Assembly (NCBI GenBank): GCA_015206945.1
Contig: JADEXV010000001.1
Coordinates: 1 to 64,000, forward strand
Length of the DNA: 64,000 nucleotides
Reading direction: 5' to 3'
Source: Nostocales cyanobacterium LEGE 12452
GTDB taxonomy: Bacteria > Cyanobacteriota > Cyanobacteriia > Cyanobacteriales > Nostocaceae
Below the pieces are notes generated by a model that made no database searches, had not been told where the DNA came from, and saw only the letters and a list, made by a program, of their open reading frames with translations. The first letter of the stretch is position 1; each line of letters begins with the position of its first letter. This document shows positions 44,543 through 53,312 of the stretch, piece by piece. The translations under genes were made by a program, and so were the position numbers.

Positions 44543-44977
44543 GTGCGTATAAAATTTAAAACCTTTAGTGGTTTATTGGTACTGCTTGCTGCTGGTATTG
44601 CTTTTTCCTCTATTGCATCTGCCCAAACGGCAACACCCAATTCTGAAACTATGAATGATGTATTTGAACGAGCTTATTTTCGTCACGATCGCAATTTCTA
44701 CGAAAATAGCAGCAGCCTTAAGCGTCAACTAGACGTATTTCTCGGATCTGGTATCGGTTTCGGTGGTTCCTTCCCAGAAAATGAAATTGCCCGCGACGCT
44801 AATTTGATTAATACTTTATATCATGATGCCCTGACTCAGCAAGTTGGCAACGACCCTTATATTCGTACTCCTGATTTACCAAATCCTTATGACACATCGT
44901 TGCTCGTGTCTCCTCGCTATAGCAATAAACTCAAAGTAGGAACAGAATTCAGGTTTGAAACATTACCATCTCGGTAA
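44543..44977 (+). CDS. Secreted hypothetical protein
   Basis: A 144-aa protein with a clear signal peptide (RIKFKTFSGLLVLLAAGIAF, cleavage after ASA). The mature domain is aromatic-rich and carries YFRHDRNFYENSSSLKRQLD, FLGSGIGFGGSFPENEIARD and TPDLPNPYDTSLLVSPRY. The GTG start is supported by GAGGAG about 8 nt upstream. It is divergent from pyrE. Likely periplasmic or outer-membrane associated; no family recognised. Confidence 0.75.
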   Translation: MRIKFKTFSGLLVLLAAGIAFSSIASAQTATPNSETMNDVFERAYFRHDRNFYENSSSLKRQLDVFLGSGIGFGGSFPENEIARDANLINTLYHDALTQQVGNDPYIRTPDLPNPYDTSLLVSPRYSNKLKVGTEFRFETLPSR

Positions 44978-45068
44978 GATTGGGGAGTGGGGAGTGGGAA
45001 AATGCAGGGACAAGGAGAATAAACCATGCCCAATGCCCCATGCCCCATGCCCATTTTTGATGATTCAG

Positions 45069-45141
45069 TGCGCCCTGCTGGAATCGAACCAGCCTGAAGA
45101 CGAATTATGAGTTCGTTGCCTCCCCAATCGGCCAAAGGCGC
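45069..45141 (-). tRNA. tRNA with CAT anticodon, probably tRNA-Ile2 (otherwise elongator Met)
   Basis: The minus strand folds with acceptor GCGCCTT/AGGGCGC and discriminator A, D-arm GCC/GGC, anticodon stem ACGAA/TTCGT with loop CTCATAA, and T-arm GCTGG-TTCGATT-CCAGC. The CAT anticodon leaves three options. The TGGCCGATTGG D-region and ACTCATAATT loop resemble plastid trnI-CAU, which is read as isoleucine after lysidine modification, more than initiator Met. CCA is not encoded. Confidence 0.88.
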
Positions 45142-45435
45142 TTGTTTTTTGGGTTGTGGTTGCTACGAGAAAATTACTTCAACTCTTAGGTCAACCTCAT
45201 TTGCTAATTTTAGAGTGAGAAAAATACCTCACGCACTGACTTTAGCCAATCCCATGAATATAGCACAAATTTACCACGTGTGAATACTGGACAATAGTTT
45301 ATTAGATTTTTATACTACATAATTTGATCATAGATATAGTGCAAACTAATATTGATTAAGTTCCTTTAAGGATTGAGGTCAAAAGCTTCACTATTCTTAA
45401 ATAGACCAGCATTCTATTGTGATAGCTTGTCAGCG
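45142..45435. other. Intergenic, no feature recognised
   Basis: An AT-rich stretch between the tRNA gene and the next membrane-anchored protein gene. No repeat, RNA or terminator identified. Confidence 0.4.
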
Positions 45436-46137
45436 ATGAAAATAAATTCTACTGTACTTCTTACTTTGATTTTGTTAATTCTGATGATGGGAGCAGGTTC
45501 TGTGAGCGCGTTTTTGGGCTTTGACCTGGGGAGTTCAGCACTTAAAGGCGTGACTACACCAGATGGGCGTCCCACAACCAAATTTGCCAGCAATAAGGCA
45601 AATAACTCTCAACAGGGAGGGCTAGTGCTATTAAAAGAGGAAGAAATTCTGAAAATAGTCAAGGCGCGAATTGAGGGTAAGACCAAAGCCGCTAAATCGG
45701 AAAAGCCCGAAGAAGATGATGAAGAAACCAATAGCAGCAAGCAGAAGCCAGAGGAAAAACCCCCAGAAGTAGTTGAAGAAAAGCCGCTACCAGGCTTTCC
45801 GGTTACTGCCCAAAGTCAGGGTGTAACAATGACTGTACAATCTGCTCGCTACTCTGGTGGTGATTTACTACTGAAAGTGAAAATGCAGAACAAAGGTAAG
45901 GATTCTGTGCGTTTTTTGTATAGTTTTTTAGATGTTACCGATGACAAAGGACGAACCCTGAGTGCAAGTACAGAGGGTTTACCAACAGAATTGCCTGTAA
46001 ATGGGCCAGCATTTTCAGGTACAGTGAGCATTCCTACAGCTTTACTTGATGATGTCAAGAAAATCTCACTTGCTCTCACTGATTATCCCGCTCAACAATT
46101 GAAGCTAGAGGCATCGAATATTCCTGTAGAAAGGTAG
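45436..46137 (+). CDS. Membrane-anchored or secreted protein with acidic linker
   Basis: A 233-aa protein. The N-terminal hydrophobic segment (STVLLTLILLILMMGAGSVS) is a signal or anchor. A charged Glu/Lys/Pro-rich linker (about residues 85-130: KPEEDDEETNSSKQKPEEKP) follows, then a beta-rich C-terminal domain with TMTVQSARYSGGDLLLKVKM, SVRFLYSFLDVTDDKGRTLS and SGTVSIPTALLDDVKKISLA. This is an immunoglobulin-like layout reminiscent of DUF4352. The start is placed at MKINSTVLL, directly before the hydrophobic segment. Likely faces the periplasm. Function unknown. Confidence 0.72.
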   Translation: MKINSTVLLTLILLILMMGAGSVSAFLGFDLGSSALKGVTTPDGRPTTKFASNKANNSQQGGLVLLKEEEILKIVKARIEGKTKAAKSEKPEEDDEETNSSKQKPEEKPPEVVEEKPLPGFPVTAQSQGVTMTVQSARYSGGDLLLKVKMQNKGKDSVRFLYSFLDVTDDKGRTLSASTEGLPTELPVNGPAFSGTVSIPTALLDDVKKISLALTDYPAQQLKLEASNIPVER

Positions 46138-46352
46138 AAAGGGCATTGGGTATTGGGCATTGGGCGAAACAGTTCCGTTAGCGGAAGCGGGGCGTTTAGC
46201 CTTGGGTATTGGGCATTGGGCGAAACAGTTCCGTTAGCGGAAGCGGGGCGTTTAGCCCGTTCTGAGTTCTGAGTTTCGAGTAAATAAGTGAGATTCACAA
46301 CTCAGCACTCAGCACTCAGCACTCAGTACTCCCTATTCCCTATTCCCCCTAA
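46138..46352. repeat. Tandem 55-60 bp duplication plus CAGCACT heptamers
   Basis: TTGGGTATTGGGCATTGGGC, then GAAACAGTTCCGTTAGCGGA, then AGCGGGGCGTTTAGCC occurs twice in succession (about 46146-46201 and 46202-46257). It is followed near 46300-46330 by heptamers of CAGCACT. No gene. Confidence 0.85.
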
Positions 46353-47774
46353 ATGGAGGGCGTGAGTTTTACACGAGCTTTGGCGGTGAGTGGTTTTCCT
46401 AATTTAAGTTTGATAGAAGTGGCGCTGCGGTTGTTATCAGTGCTACTACTGATTGCCATAAATGCCTTTTTTGTGACGGCGGAATTTTCGATGGTGAGCG
46501 TGCGGCGATCGCGTATTCACCAGCTAGTTAAGGCTGGGGATATTCCAGCGATCGCTGTAGAAATGTTACAACGCAGTATTGACCGACTGCTATCTACCAC
46601 CCAGTTAGGCATTACCCTCTCTAGTTTGGCACTGGGATGGATTGGCGAAAGTACGATTGTTGTACTGGTGAATGCCTGGTTAAGATCCTGGCCTTTACCC
46701 AGTGGGATGACTACCTTCCTCGCCCATTCCCTATCAATTCCTATCGCCTTTTTCTTAATTGCCTATTTGCAGATTGTGATCGGAGAATTATGTCCCAAAT
46801 CCTTAGCCATGCTGTACTCAGAACAGCTAGCGAGGTTTTTGGGGCCTCCGGTAAAAGCAATCGTGCGTTTTTTTGGCCCCTTCATCTGGATTCTTAACCA
46901 ATCAACTCGTTTTTTATTACGAATTTTTGGCATCCAATACACAGGTCAAGGCTGGCGACCACCTGTAACTCCCGAAGAATTGCAACTGATCATCTCTACA
47001 GAATGGGGGTCTACAGGGTTACAGCGTGCAGAGCGAGAATTGCTCAATAATGTCTTCGAGTTTGGGGATGTCATGGCGCAAGATGTGATGATCCCGCGCA
47101 CCAGTATTATTACACTGCCAAAAGATGCTACCTTCCAGACATTACTCAAGGAAATGGCTTCTACTGGTTACTCTCGCTACCCTGTGATTGGTGAATCTTT
47201 AGACGATGTTCGCGGTATTGTTTATTTTAAAGATTTGGCACAACCTTTGGCAGTGGGAAACCTGAGTTTAGACACACAGATCCAACCTTGGATGCGTCCC
47301 GCTCGGTTTGTTCCAGAACACACGCCCTTGAGTGAACTTTTGCCCATGATGCAGCAAGAGAAACCTGCTATGGTCATGGTAGTGAATGAATTTGGCGGTA
47401 CTGTGGGACTAGTGACAATCAAAGATGTCATTGCCGAAATTATTGGCGACCCCAGCGACCTTGAAAGCAGTGAAGACTTACTGATTCAGATGTTAGGTGA
47501 GCAAAAATTTTTGGTGCAAGCACAAATCAACCTTGAAGACCTCAACGAAGTTTTGCATCTCAATTTGCCCCTGACCAGAGAATACCAAACACTAGGGGGC
47601 TTTTTGCTGTATGAGTTACAGAAAATTCCTGCCAAAGGCGAAATATTTTGTTATCAAAATCTCGAATTCACCGTAGTATCGATTGTTGGCCCACGCCTGC
47701 ATCAAATTCAACTGCGACGGTTAGAGGAAGAGGGGAGAGCAGAGGAGCAGAGGAGCAGGGGAGCAGGGGAGTAA
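46353..47774 (+). CDS. CNNM/CorC-type transmembrane protein with CBS pair (hemolysin family)
   Basis: A 473-aa inner-membrane protein. A DUF21/CNNM domain with about four hydrophobic helices (residues 22-170, including LLIAINAFFVTAEFSMVSVR and LGITLSSLALGWIGESTI) is followed by two CBS motifs (DVMIPRTSIITLPKDATFQT and MRPARFVPEHTPLSELLPMM). A CorC_HlyC transporter-associated domain (VQAQINLEDLNEVLHLNLPL) closes it. Relatives affect Mg or Co efflux and are commonly misnamed haemolysins. The last 15-20 residues (EEEGRAEEQRSRGAGE) are encoded by GAGGAGCAG-type short repeats, not family sequence. Confidence 0.88.
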   Translation: MEGVSFTRALAVSGFPNLSLIEVALRLLSVLLLIAINAFFVTAEFSMVSVRRSRIHQLVKAGDIPAIAVEMLQRSIDRLLSTTQLGITLSSLALGWIGESTIVVLVNAWLRSWPLPSGMTTFLAHSLSIPIAFFLIAYLQIVIGELCPKSLAMLYSEQLARFLGPPVKAIVRFFGPFIWILNQSTRFLLRIFGIQYTGQGWRPPVTPEELQLIISTEWGSTGLQRAERELLNNVFEFGDVMAQDVMIPRTSIITLPKDATFQTLLKEMASTGYSRYPVIGESLDDVRGIVYFKDLAQPLAVGNLSLDTQIQPWMRPARFVPEHTPLSELLPMMQQEKPAMVMVVNEFGGTVGLVTIKDVIAEIIGDPSDLESSEDLLIQMLGEQKFLVQAQINLEDLNEVLHLNLPLTREYQTLGGFLLYELQKIPAKGEIFCYQNLEFTVVSIVGPRLHQIQLRRLEEEGRAEEQRSRGAGE

Positions 47775-47862
47775 GAATTTTAGATTTTGGAATTTGGATT
47801 TTAGATTGAAATTTAATCCAAAATTGTCAATCCAAAATCTAAAATTGAATTGTCCAATGCCT

Positions 47863-48540
47863 CTACTGTGCATACGCCACAGGATCGACAAGTCCCAATT
47901 CGGCAAAAGCTGCTAACCGCAAGCGACAAGAATCACAGATACCACAGGCGACATCTCCACCTGCATAGCAAGACCAAGTTAGTTCCCAAGGAACTCCCAA
48001 TTGATTCCCCAGTTGGATGATTTCGGTTTTTTTCAAGTTGATTAAGGGTGCAACAATCTTAATTGGTTGTCCCTCACGCCCTTGTTTGGTTCCCAAGCGA
48101 AAAACTTCCTGCATTGCTTGGATATAGTCGGGGCGACAATCAGGATATCCTGAGTAATCTAGGGCATTAACGCCGATATAGACACGCTCTGCTGCGATCG
48201 CTTCGGCGTAACTAAGAGCAAAGCTTAAAAAGATCGTATTACGAGCCGGAACGTATGTGACAGGAATATTTTGAGACATTTCATCCAGCGATCGCTCCTG
48301 GGGTAAATCAATGGCATTATCGGTAAGGGCCGAACCGCCCCATTGTCGTAAATCAAAGTTAACTACCTGATGTTTTGCGATCGCAGCTTTTTGAGCGACA
48401 CTGAGTGCTGACTGTAACTCTCGTCGATGTCGCTGCTGGTAATCAAAGGAAATAGCATGACATTTACAGCCATCAGCCTGAGCTTTGTACAGAATTGTGG
48501 AAGAGTCCAATCCTCCAGATAACAGAATTACAGCTTTCAT
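47863..48540 (-). CDS. queC: 7-cyano-7-deazaguanine synthase
   Basis: A 225-aa ATP-dependent enzyme making preQ0 from 7-carboxy-7-deazaguanine, for queuosine or other 7-deazapurines. The N-terminal PP-loop AVILLSGGLDSSTILYKA is diagnostic. Others are PARNTIFLSFALSYAEAI, VNALDYSGYPDCRPDYIQAM, and the zinc-binding CYAGGDVACGICDSCRLR near residue 192. No other queuosine gene adjoins it here. Confidence 0.95.
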   Translation of the reverse strand: MKAVILLSGGLDSSTILYKAQADGCKCHAISFDYQQRHRRELQSALSVAQKAAIAKHQVVNFDLRQWGGSALTDNAIDLPQERSLDEMSQNIPVTYVPARNTIFLSFALSYAEAIAAERVYIGVNALDYSGYPDCRPDYIQAMQEVFRLGTKQGREGQPIKIVAPLINLKKTEIIQLGNQLGVPWELTWSCYAGGDVACGICDSCRLRLAAFAELGLVDPVAYAQ

Positions 48541-48878
48541 CTCGGTTGCAAATTTTGGATTTCAAATTACTGCATCAAACCTTAACAAGATGCCAGAAAG
48601 CAATGCCAAAGAGAATTTATACTTAGCTATTACCGAAAGTTTTCAAGTTAATAAAAATACATATATTTTTGTAGAAAGTGTAAAATCCAAAGCAAACTCG
48701 AAATATCTATACAAAAGATATTTGGATTACGGGAACCGATCACAAACTTTGAAATTCTTCATAAACATAGGCTCTATGTTACCATCTGGATGGTTTTAGA
48801 CGGATCGTAACCGGCTTTCGAGTATAAACGCCAACGGCCGTAGCGTCTCTAAATTTGGTGGTTGAGGAGAGAATAATA
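48541..48878. other. Intergenic, divergent promoters
   Basis: AT-rich DNA between queC (minus) and the oxidoreductase gene (plus). It contains GCCAACGGCCGTAGCGTCTCT-type dispersed repeat sequence at 48829-48850. GAGGAG at 48864-48869 is the ribosome-binding site that supports the GTG start of the next gene. No other gene. Confidence 0.5.
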
Positions 48879-49961
48879 GTGCAAAATAGCATGTCAGTGG
48901 CAGAACCGAATCCATATACACAGCGCAACCAGCCACGACCAATCCGCATAGGCGTGATTGGAGTGGGTAACATGGGACAACACCACGCTCGCGTGCTGAG
49001 TTCAATGAAAGATGTTGAACTAGTCGGAGTGGCAGATATTAACGTCGAGCGGGGGTTAGAAACTGCCAGCAACTACAAGGTGCGTTTTTTTGAAGATTAT
49101 TGCGATCTGCTACCCCTTGTGGAAGCAGTTTGTGTAGCTGTTCCCACCCGTCTGCACTATGCCGTGGGCATCAACTGTCTGTTAGCGGGAATTCATGTTT
49201 TAATTGAAAAACCGATCGCAGCCAGTATTTCTGAGGCAGAGTCTTTAGTAAATGCCGCAGCTGAGTCTGGGTGTATCCTGCAAGTAGGTCATATTGAGCG
49301 TTTTAACCCAGCTTTTAAAGAACTGAGCCAAGTTCTAAAAACAGAGGAATTACTGGCGCTAGAAGCCCACAGAATGAGTCCTTACTCAGATCGAGCAAAC
49401 GATGTTTCAGTTGTGCTGGATTTAATGATCCATGACATCGACCTCCTTCTGGAATTAGCTGCTTCCCCAGTCACAAAATTAACTGCTAGCGGTACTCGCT
49501 CCCTAGACTCTGGTTATTTAGACTACGTAACCGCCACCTTGGGGTTTGCCAATGGTATTGTTGCTACTCTGACTGCTAGTAAAGTCACTCACCGCAAAAT
49601 TCGCCGGATTGTCGCCCATTGCAAAAATTCATTTACTGAGGCAGATTTTCTCAAGAATGAAATTTTGATTCACCGACAAACGGCTGCCAATTCCCTCACC
49701 GACCACCGACAAGTACTTTACAGACAAGATGGTGTAATTGAAAAAGTCTATACCAGCAATATTCAACCACTGAGTGCAGAATTAGAACATTTTGTCAACT
49801 GTGTACACGGTGGCAATCAACCCTCAGTAGGTGGTGAACAAGCTCTCAAAGCCCTAAGACTCGCAAGTTTAATTGAGCAGATGGCGCTGGAAGATCGAGT
49901 TTGGAATCCCTTAGACTGGCAATCAGAACCAAGGGTACAATCTTTGACCCCCACAGTCTAG
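48879..49961 (+). CDS. Gfo/Idh/MocA family oxidoreductase
   Basis: A 360-aa NAD(P)-dependent sugar-type dehydrogenase. The Rossmann motif IRIGVIGVGNMGQHHARVL lies near residue 24, followed by ELVGVADINVERG, CVAVPTRLHYAVGINCLLAG and the signature IHVLIEKPIAASISEAESLV with catalytic lysine. DLMIHDIDLLLELA provides the conserved His/Asp near 185. The substrate is not evident; relatives act on UDP-sugars and inositols. The GTG start follows GAGGAG by about 9 nt; an ATG four codons later is the alternative. Confidence 0.87.
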   Translation: MQNSMSVAEPNPYTQRNQPRPIRIGVIGVGNMGQHHARVLSSMKDVELVGVADINVERGLETASNYKVRFFEDYCDLLPLVEAVCVAVPTRLHYAVGINCLLAGIHVLIEKPIAASISEAESLVNAAAESGCILQVGHIERFNPAFKELSQVLKTEELLALEAHRMSPYSDRANDVSVVLDLMIHDIDLLLELAASPVTKLTASGTRSLDSGYLDYVTATLGFANGIVATLTASKVTHRKIRRIVAHCKNSFTEADFLKNEILIHRQTAANSLTDHRQVLYRQDGVIEKVYTSNIQPLSAELEHFVNCVHGGNQPSVGGEQALKALRLASLIEQMALEDRVWNPLDWQSEPRVQSLTPTV

Positions 49962-50427
49962 AAGAAGAGGGGATGAAGGGGATGAGAGGGACAAGGTGAA
50001 ATTTTCTCCCTTCTCTCCCGGTGCTGCCCCACAGCCCCAACTTCAGCAGAAAACCACAGAGTATGTTTTTGAATTTGCTATCAAGCCTTTAGATCCTTCC
50101 TAGCCCCTTTAAAAAGCAGGCTAAGGGGGATCTAAAAAATTAGAAAACAAAACCTAGTGGTTCGTTTGATTAATTTTGTGAGGTTTGTAGTGAGCAATAA
50201 ATCCTTCAATTTCAAGGGCTAGAGGTACTTACGAACTTTTATAACTCTCAACATTAATGAAACAGACCCCTAGCTTCCACTTGTCTTAACTCTGTTTTTC
50301 AGTTGTGCTGCTAATTTTTAGTGTAGTCATATTACTTGACTCTAGCAAGCGGGGATAATTACCCTTTAAAAAAGCTAAAGCTGAATTTAGCAACAAGACT
50401 AGTCCAGCAATTTCAGGAATTGACTCA
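49962..50427. other. Intergenic region with repeat hairpin
   Basis: A 466-bp gap. At about 50089-50134 an inverted structure (AGATCC...CCCCTT, AAGGGG...GGATCT) resembles a dispersed repeat. No coding potential or RNA gene recognised. Confidence 0.5.
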
Positions 50428-51051
50428 ATGCTTGAATGGATAACTAATACTATCAACTATTTTGGCTATTGGGGAATCGCCCTACTAATGTTTTTAGAGA
50501 ACCTTTTTCCCCCCATTCCTTCAGAATTGATTATGCCACTGGCTGGATTTACAGCAAGTCCATATCAACCAGGAGGGGCAAAGCTGAATATTATTGGTGT
50601 ATTTTTTGCAGGGCTTTTGGGTTCTGTATTGGGCGCACTTATTTGGTACTATCCAGGTAAATTTTTGGGCGAAACCCGTTTGAAAGCTTGGGCTGACAAG
50701 TATGGCAAATGGCTGGCTATATCCAGTAAAGATATCACCAAGGCCAAAAAGTGGTTTGACCGACAAGGTAGAACAGCAGTATTAATTGGTCGTCTTGTGC
50801 CAGGAATCCGCACCTTGATTTCTGTTCCCGCAGGTATTACCAATATGCCTTTGCTACCATTTTTGGTTTACACAACATTAGGTAGCGCTGCTTGGGTGGG
50901 TTTGCTAACATACTCAGGATACGCATTGGGTAGTCAGTATGAACTTGTGGACAAGTACCTTGCTCCTGTATCTAAAATCGTACTTGGCGGTTTGGTTCTA
51001 GCATTTGTTTTCTGGATATTCAAGCGCCAGTTAAGACGCACTAGAAAATGA
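50428..51051 (+). CDS. DedA family membrane protein
   Basis: A 207-aa inner-membrane protein of the DedA/VTT superfamily, implicated in undecaprenyl-phosphate or phospholipid translocation. FLENLFPPIPSELIMPLAGF near residue 22 is the conserved re-entrant segment, GLLGSVLGALIWYYPGKFLG the following helix, and GRLVPGIRTLISVPAGITNM near 122 carries the essential arginine region. Hydrophobic segments account for four to six helices. An AGGA lies ahead of the ATG. It stands as a single gene. Confidence 0.9.
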   Translation: MLEWITNTINYFGYWGIALLMFLENLFPPIPSELIMPLAGFTASPYQPGGAKLNIIGVFFAGLLGSVLGALIWYYPGKFLGETRLKAWADKYGKWLAISSKDITKAKKWFDRQGRTAVLIGRLVPGIRTLISVPAGITNMPLLPFLVYTTLGSAAWVGLLTYSGYALGSQYELVDKYLAPVSKIVLGGLVLAFVFWIFKRQLRRTRK

Positions 51052-51290
51052 AACACGGACGCTTTTGGTTTGAAAGCAGTGAAAGCAGGGGTTACATCTG
51101 GCCAAAATTCGCCTACACTATGCCAAATAATACTAGATGTGCGTTGGCAGAGCTTACCAGAGGTATCGCCGGAATTAATTTTTGGCGTATTTCTAGCTAC
51201 ACTTGACGCAACCTAGAATTTCTGGTTGCTCGCATTTTTGTAAGATGAGCATGACAACTTTTTACAGTTAAGTTTGAACTAGGAGCTTTC

Positions 51291-52442
51291 ATGACAGACC
51301 AACCTTCCGCCGCTACCCCAATCAATGCTGCTGCTATACCCATGAATAGGGTGTCGGCATCGACTCCCATCAATGCTGTTAATAATACTCCCAAGCCAAC
51401 TGGTGTTCCAGGGAAAACTATTCTCAGTGTTGACTTAGGCAGAACTTCCACAAAAACTTGTGTGAGTCGTGAACCCGGCAGTGTGGTGTTCGTACCTGCC
51501 AACGTCAAGCAGATGTCAATAGAACAAGTACGCGGTGGTGTTTTTGAAGCCAGAGCTACTGACCCCTTAATGGATTTGTGGCTGGAGTATCAAGGAAATG
51601 GATATGCTGTTGGTCAACTGGCAGCCGATTTTGGGGCGAATTTAGGAGTCGGACAATCTAAGGTAGAAGCTGCACTGGTAAAAGTGTTAGCAAGTGCTGG
51701 CTACTTCAAACTCAGAGACGATATCTCAGTTGTACTAGGCCTGCCTTTTCTTTCCTTAGAGCAATTTGAAAAAGAAAAAGCACAGTTGATTAGCCAAGTT
51801 GGTGGCCCTCATGTGTTGAACTTTCGAGGCGAATCTGTGTCGCTGAACGTCAGTAAGGTATGGGTCATGCCAGAAGGTTACGGCAGCCTGTTATGGTCTG
51901 AAGCTCAACCCAAGAAAAACCCTGGTAGTCCCGATTTTACAAAAATATCGGTGGCGATCGTCGATATTGGTCATCAAACCGTCGATCTTTTGATGGTAGA
52001 TAACTTCCGTTTTGCCAGAGGTGCTTCTAAGAGCGAAGACTTCGGGATGAATAAGTTTTATGAATTAGTGTCTGCCGAAATTGAGGGAGCAGATAGTCAA
52101 TCTCTAGCACTGATTTCCGCTGTCAACAAACCCAGAGGTGAACGCTTTTACCGTCCTAAAGGCGCTAGCAAGCCCACCAACCTAGATGATTTTCTTCCCA
52201 ACCTCACAGAGATGTTTTCGCGCGAAATCTGTAGCCGTGTGCTAGCCTGGTTGCCAGAACGCGTCACCGATGTGATTCTTACTGGCGGCGGTGGCGAGTT
52301 CTTCTGGGACGACGTTCAACGTCTGCTCAAAGAAGCAAAGATTAATGCTCATTTAGCAGCACCTTCCCGTCAGGCGAATGCTTTGGGGCAGTATATTTAT
52401 GGAGAGGCACAATTATCCTCCAATCGCGCTGCTAGGGCATAA
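51291..52442 (+). CDS. ParM-like actin-family ATPase
   Basis: A 383-aa actin-fold protein with a disordered Ala/Pro/Asn-rich first 40 residues. Phosphate-1 is LSVDLGRTSTKTCV near 44, phosphate-2 VAIVDIGHQTVDLLMVD near 220, and the adenosine loop DVILTGGGGEFFWDD near 328. AGGAG precedes the ATG. A small ribbon-helix-helix partner follows after 5 bp, the layout of plasmid parMR, but here next to ordinary chromosomal genes. I recall that chromosomal ParMR-like pairs in multicellular cyanobacteria were reported to act as a cortical cytoskeleton (CorM/CorR); equivalence is not established. Confidence 0.82.
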   Translation: MTDQPSAATPINAAAIPMNRVSASTPINAVNNTPKPTGVPGKTILSVDLGRTSTKTCVSREPGSVVFVPANVKQMSIEQVRGGVFEARATDPLMDLWLEYQGNGYAVGQLAADFGANLGVGQSKVEAALVKVLASAGYFKLRDDISVVLGLPFLSLEQFEKEKAQLISQVGGPHVLNFRGESVSLNVSKVWVMPEGYGSLLWSEAQPKKNPGSPDFTKISVAIVDIGHQTVDLLMVDNFRFARGASKSEDFGMNKFYELVSAEIEGADSQSLALISAVNKPRGERFYRPKGASKPTNLDDFLPNLTEMFSREICSRVLAWLPERVTDVILTGGGGEFFWDDVQRLLKEAKINAHLAAPSRQANALGQYIYGEAQLSSNRAARA

Positions 52443-52447
52443 AGCTG

Positions 52448-52927
52448 ATGTTCCAATGGTCAAAAAAGGTAGTTAAATCCGTCACGTTCAACCCAGAGCT
52501 TGCTGATGAAAGCTTGTTAGCGCAAGTAGAAAGTTATTTGGAAAAACAACCAGACAAGACTTTCAGCGACCTCTGTAAAGAAGCCTTGTGGCAATCTTTA
52601 TGTGTACCGGAATCTGTACAACCTGCTCCACAAACAGCAGTAAACACACCGATAGATCAACAAATCGGTGAACTGCAACGTCAAGTGGCTGGACTTGAGG
52701 AACGTTTTTTTGCCAAGGGATCTAATCGTTTGGAGGCGATGGAACATCATCTACTGCAACTTTCTCAACAAGTTGCACAACTGGCGCTCATAGTCAATGA
52801 TCGATCGTTCATTCCGTCTCCAAGTCAATTAGAAGTAGTAAATAATACTTCTTATACTGTTGCTACCCCTCCTCAAGAGGTTGACCCCGTAATCAGTCGC
52901 CTTAGTCAGTTTCTCGATGATTTTTAA
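52448..52927 (+). CDS. Small ribbon-helix-helix partner of the ParM-like protein
   Basis: A 159-aa protein. The N-terminus MFQWSKKVVKSVTF is short and amphipathic. It leads into a ribbon-helix-helix-like unit (VTFNPELADESLLAQVESYL, KTFSDLCKEALWQSL). A glutamine-rich linker follows, then a coiled coil (GELQRQVAGLEERFF to LSQQVAQLALIV, residues 78-116) and a disordered stretch. A terminal motif DPVISRLSQFLDDF follows, which may be the filament-binding tail, as in ParR. It starts 5 bp after the actin gene, so is cotranscribed. Confidence 0.75.
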   Translation: MFQWSKKVVKSVTFNPELADESLLAQVESYLEKQPDKTFSDLCKEALWQSLCVPESVQPAPQTAVNTPIDQQIGELQRQVAGLEERFFAKGSNRLEAMEHHLLQLSQQVAQLALIVNDRSFIPSPSQLEVVNNTSYTVATPPQEVDPVISRLSQFLDDF

Positions 52928-52967
52928 GGAAAAATCAGGTTTGTGAGCAGTTTTTGCTCATATTAAC

Positions 52968-52997
52968 AATCCTTAATAGTGAATACTATTAAGGATT
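52968..52997 (+). terminator. Perfect hairpin after the ParM/RHH pair
   Basis: A 13-bp perfect stem, AATCCTTAATAGT with ACTATTAAGGATT and loop GAAT, 41 bp past the stop. It is preceded by a smaller GAGCAGTTTTTGCTC hairpin at about 52944-52958. The T-run is weak, but the pair probably ends the operon. Confidence 0.8.
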
Positions 52998-53312
52998 ATT
53001 AATGTTTATATATATTTTATACACATACAATATTTGGATTGAGCAACGAGCTGCTACTCTTTTTCTTTGGAGACGCTACGCTAACAGGAAGCAGCTTTGT
53101 GCCAATGTATCTACGCGGCTAATCAAGTTATTTTAAAACAAGCGATCGCACATCAATTTTCAGTATGCAATCAAAGTAGAATCAAGTATTATTTAAGACT
53201 ATATTATAAAGTTTTTCACTTCTAGCAATCTACAGCAGGAAATTACCCAGTTATACTGAGCTACACGAGTGTAAGTCAAAACAGCATTTGATATCAGTTG
53301 AGATTTGTCACC
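52998..53312. other. Upstream region of the AAA/NACHT module
   Basis: An AT-rich gap holding one HIP1 site and a GGAGACGCTACGCTAACAGG repeat fragment. No gene. It should carry the promoter of the two-gene AAA/NACHT unit. Confidence 0.4.
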
